Both the position numbers and the translations under genes were made by a program. Shown one piece after another: positions 42,363-44,470 of a DNA stretch of 44,470 nt. Source of the DNA: Martinezella lusitana (lineage in GTDB: Bacteria; Pseudomonadota; Alphaproteobacteria; Rhizobiales; Rhizobiaceae); NCBI RefSeq assembly GCF_010668395.1, contig NZ_WUEY01000036.1, positions 1-44,470 of the forward strand. Reading direction: 5' to 3'. Each line of letters starts with the position of its first letter. The stretch's first letter is position 1. The notes beneath the pieces are model-generated. The model saw nothing but the letters and a program-made list of their open reading frames with translations. It had not been told where the DNA came from and made no database searches.

Positions 42363-44278
42363 GGGGTGGCTCTGACGAACCGATTGGCGTTAGCCGCTGC
42401 ATTCATGTCCTTTCGCCGAAAGTAGATCGCGCGACCGCAGCGGATCGGGCTGTGCCCCTGCACGATAATGATCTGTTCGTCCTTGCGCATCGACTGGGTG
42501 ATTTCATGCGGCATGATCAGTGGCCGCCGCTGGAAATTGACGTTCTCCGACTTACGCGATGCGCTGTTCTTCGTGTCCCAGCCGATGTTGCGAGAGCTTC
42601 CTTTCACCTCCACCGTCATTTCGCCGCACTGTGCCGACACGTTGCGCGCCGTGTCGAGCGCTTTGATAGCGGCATAGGACGCAAAGGCGCAGCCGTCGAT
42701 CCATGACGTCGCGCCGTCTCTCCCGAAATGCCGCTCCAACTGCCCGACCGACTGATACATCAGCATCATGCTGACCCCGTACTTGCGGCCGCGATCCCGC
42801 GCCTCTTCCAGGACGCGCATGTAACCAAGCAGGTCCACCTCGTCGAGCATGAAGAGCGCCCGACGATTGAAACTGCCGTCAGCCTGAATCATGGCATTGA
42901 TTAACGCGCCGATGATCACCCGGCCGATGCCCGGATAGGAGCGCAGGATCGACGCGGGGATATTGAGGAAAATATCCTTCTTGCCGCTGACGATATCGCT
43001 GGACCTGAACGCATTGCCGCAGACCAGCGCCGCATAGCTGTCGAGCGAAAGCCATTGCGTATCCTTGGACGCTGTCGAATACACGCCCGAGAAGGTCTGC
43101 TCGGTCATGTTGGTGAATACGCCCAAGGTTTCGCGGATAAAGGCCGAGCCTGAATTCTCCTGAATGTCGCGCAGCATGGCGAGCACCGACGGTTCTGGCT
43201 CGGACACGATCTGGCGCAGGCTGCGCAGGTTTCGTCGACCGGCATATTCGGGCGACAGCATGACGTGGGCGAGCAGTCCGGTCAGAAGATTGTGCGCCTG
43301 GCTCTGGAAGTAGGAGCCGGTCGAGCTTTCGAAACGAACGCTCTCCGACAGCAGCATATGGGCGACACCGACGATGTCCTCCTCTTGTCTGATCGACGTC
43401 TCGATCCCGTCGAGCACGTTGAAGCCCATGACCGGGTTGGTCGGATCGAGCACCATGACCTCGCGCTTCAGCACGCGAGTGCGATGTTCGGCGACCATCG
43501 GTGCGACCTCGGTCGACGGGTCGAGACAGATCAGGGGTCCGGTATAGCGCAGCGCCGTCGGCACGACGTTGCTGGTGGTCTTGTATCCTCCCGATCCGGC
43601 AAAGAAGAGCATATGGGTGGAATCGAAATCTTGGCTATAGGTGAGAAGTGGGGCCTTGCCGCCTTGCCCCCAGGTCGAACCGTCGTTCGGATCGAAGGGC
43701 AGCTCATGGACGATATCCTTGTCGACACGATAGCGCTCGCCGACGACGATCTCGCCATCAGCCGGAAAGAGCTTTCCCGCTGCCGACATCGATAGCCAGT
43801 CGGCATCGCCGAAAGTCGCACGTCGCGCCCGTTTGACTTGTTCGGGAACGACGGTGGAGATCCGGGCCGAGACCGCCACCGCCATAAAGCCGCACAAAGC
43901 GCCGATGACGACGATCATGTCGAGATAGGAAAGGGCATAGTTCCAGGTGACGACACCACGTTCGACGAAGGGAGCGAGCCGTCCATATTCTCTGAGACCA
44001 TAGAATCCCACCATAGCCAAGAAGCACACCAGGCCTGTCATGGCGATTGGCCGCCGGCGATGCATCGGCAAGGTCCAAACCGCCAAAAGGCCGGTGAGCG
44101 GTCCAAACAGCAGCACGGGCATCGGGGCTGCCCGCAGGAACCAGTATTCGGTCTTGCCCGACATGCCGGCGGCCAATCCGGTCCATCGCCAGCCGACGAT
44201 ATAGACGGTGATAGCGGTGACGGCGATCGGCACGAGGACGAGCACCAGGCTCGGATGCAGTTTCCCCTTCAATGCCAT
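42359..44278 (-). CDS. traG: TraG-type coupling protein (VirD4 family)
   Basis: A 639-residue coupling protein that brings the relaxase-DNA complex to the mating channel. Four hydrophobic segments lie in the first 140 residues (including VLVLVPIAVTAITVYIVGW and LDMIVVIGALCGFMAVAV). Walker A is FAGSGGYKTTS (about 225) and Walker B RALFMLDEVDLL (about 475), with LMYQSVGQLERHFG after it, as in Ti-plasmid TraG. It is full length. traD precedes it on the minus strand with overlapping ends. It is the only coupling protein in view, so it should serve the VirB channel at 7.7-17.9 kb. Confidence 0.95.
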   Translation of the reverse strand: MALKGKLHPSLVLVLVPIAVTAITVYIVGWRWTGLAAGMSGKTEYWFLRAAPMPVLLFGPLTGLLAVWTLPMHRRRPIAMTGLVCFLAMVGFYGLREYGRLAPFVERGVVTWNYALSYLDMIVVIGALCGFMAVAVSARISTVVPEQVKRARRATFGDADWLSMSAAGKLFPADGEIVVGERYRVDKDIVHELPFDPNDGSTWGQGGKAPLLTYSQDFDSTHMLFFAGSGGYKTTSNVVPTALRYTGPLICLDPSTEVAPMVAEHRTRVLKREVMVLDPTNPVMGFNVLDGIETSIRQEEDIVGVAHMLLSESVRFESSTGSYFQSQAHNLLTGLLAHVMLSPEYAGRRNLRSLRQIVSEPEPSVLAMLRDIQENSGSAFIRETLGVFTNMTEQTFSGVYSTASKDTQWLSLDSYAALVCGNAFRSSDIVSGKKDIFLNIPASILRSYPGIGRVIIGALINAMIQADGSFNRRALFMLDEVDLLGYMRVLEEARDRGRKYGVSMMLMYQSVGQLERHFGRDGATSWIDGCAFASYAAIKALDTARNVSAQCGEMTVEVKGSSRNIGWDTKNSASRKSENVNFQRRPLIMPHEITQSMRKDEQIIIVQGHSPIRCGRAIYFRRKDMNAAANANRFVRATP

Positions 44279-44470
44279 TCCACCACCTCCTCCTCAGCCT
44301 GTGCGATCTCACCATTGAGCGAAGGCGCCTTGAACGCCTCTTTGCCGATATCGCGCAGCCGCCGATGTTCCGGCGAGCCTGCCGCCAGTCTCGCCAGTTC
44401 GAGCAGGCCACCGAGCAGAAAGGCACGGTCGGCCTTCGATAGACCCGCCTTGACGACGATGCCGCCGAGG
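44269..44470 (-). CDS. traD: TraD, partial (N-terminus beyond window)
   Basis: Sixty-six residues are visible to the TGA at 44269-44271, starting LGGIVVKAGLSKADRAFLLGGLLELARLAAGSPEHRRLRDIGKEAF. This is the pattern of the roughly 70-residue TraD of Ti-type plasmids, which is encoded between traC and traG. Only a few N-terminal residues are missing. The stop overlaps the traG start by ten bases. It indicates that traC, oriT and the relaxase gene traA lie just to the right. Confidence 0.85.
   Translation of the reverse strand, partial: LGGIVVKAGLSKADRAFLLGGLLELARLAAGSPEHRRLRDIGKEAFKAPSLNGEIAQAEEEVVEWH

Noticed and set aside
39900..44470. An oriT or nick site near traG
   Set aside because: No sequence like the Ti-type or Q-type nick regions I know was seen; oriT most likely lies between traC and traA beyond the right edge.
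1..44470. CRISPR arrays, tRNA or rRNA genes, complete insertion sequences, repABC origin
   Set aside because: No regularly spaced repeats, no tRNA-like cloverleaf or rRNA sequence, no intact transposase frame and no repA/repC-like protein were found by reading the window.

Overview
The window looks like part of a large conjugative plasmid, or a similar mobile replicon, of a Rhizobiaceae bacterium (Rhizobium/Agrobacterium type). The base composition is GC-rich. A complete VirB-type (P-type) type IV secretion operon, a Ti-type TraG/TraD pair and the usual alpha-proteobacterial plasmid backbone genes (ParB-like, ArdB, DUF932, DUF1173, methylase-helicase, Toprim, DUF2493, DUF736) all point that way. 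Every identification comes from reading motifs and protein sequence by eye; no database was searched.

Layout. (1) 1-6.5 kb: a LacI-family repressor (minus strand) faces a CUT2-type sugar ABC importer operon (binding protein, double-ATPase, two permeases). Two near-identical operator palindromes lie between them. (2) 6.5-7.3 kb: a decayed stretch. (3) 7.3-17.9 kb: a small winged-helix regulator faces a tightly packed transfer operon: trbM-like, virB1, B2, B3, B4, B5, an EexN-type lipoprotein, B6, B7, B8, B9, B10, B11. No virD4 lies in this operon. (4) 18-22.6 kb: metabolic cargo. An Rrf2 regulator is divergent from an alpha/beta hydrolase. A LysR regulator is divergent from a three-gene operon (unknown alpha/beta-barrel-like protein, tautomerase-like protein, MBL-fold hydrolase). 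(5) 23.2-41.5 kb: plasmid backbone or leading-region-like genes: a ParB-domain protein, a ParE/RelE-Phd toxin-antitoxin pair, ArdB/KlcA antirestriction, DUF932, several conserved unknowns, DUF1173, a 1494-residue methyltransferase/strawberry-notch helicase, a Toprim primase-like protein, a DUF2493/SLOG protein, a vapB antitoxin with a wrecked vapC, and DUF736. (6) 41.9-44.5 kb: the coupling protein TraG with the end of traD upstream and two tiny coupled genes downstream, all on the minus strand. The relaxase and oriT are probably just beyond the right edge.

How it fits together. VirB1-B11 would build the mating channel and pilus, and TraG would deliver the relaxase-DNA complex to it. The 23-41 kb block looks like an establishment and anti-restriction module. 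The most interesting signal is regulatory: a 32-bp inverted-repeat site with identical geometry occurs at the virB promoter (7658-7689) and in the divergent promoter region of the backbone block (31358-31389). One repressor, probably the winged-helix protein beside virB, may therefore control both the mating channel and the backbone genes. A second recurring element, a purine-rich GGAGAGAGG...CCGG leader, precedes four of the backbone genes.
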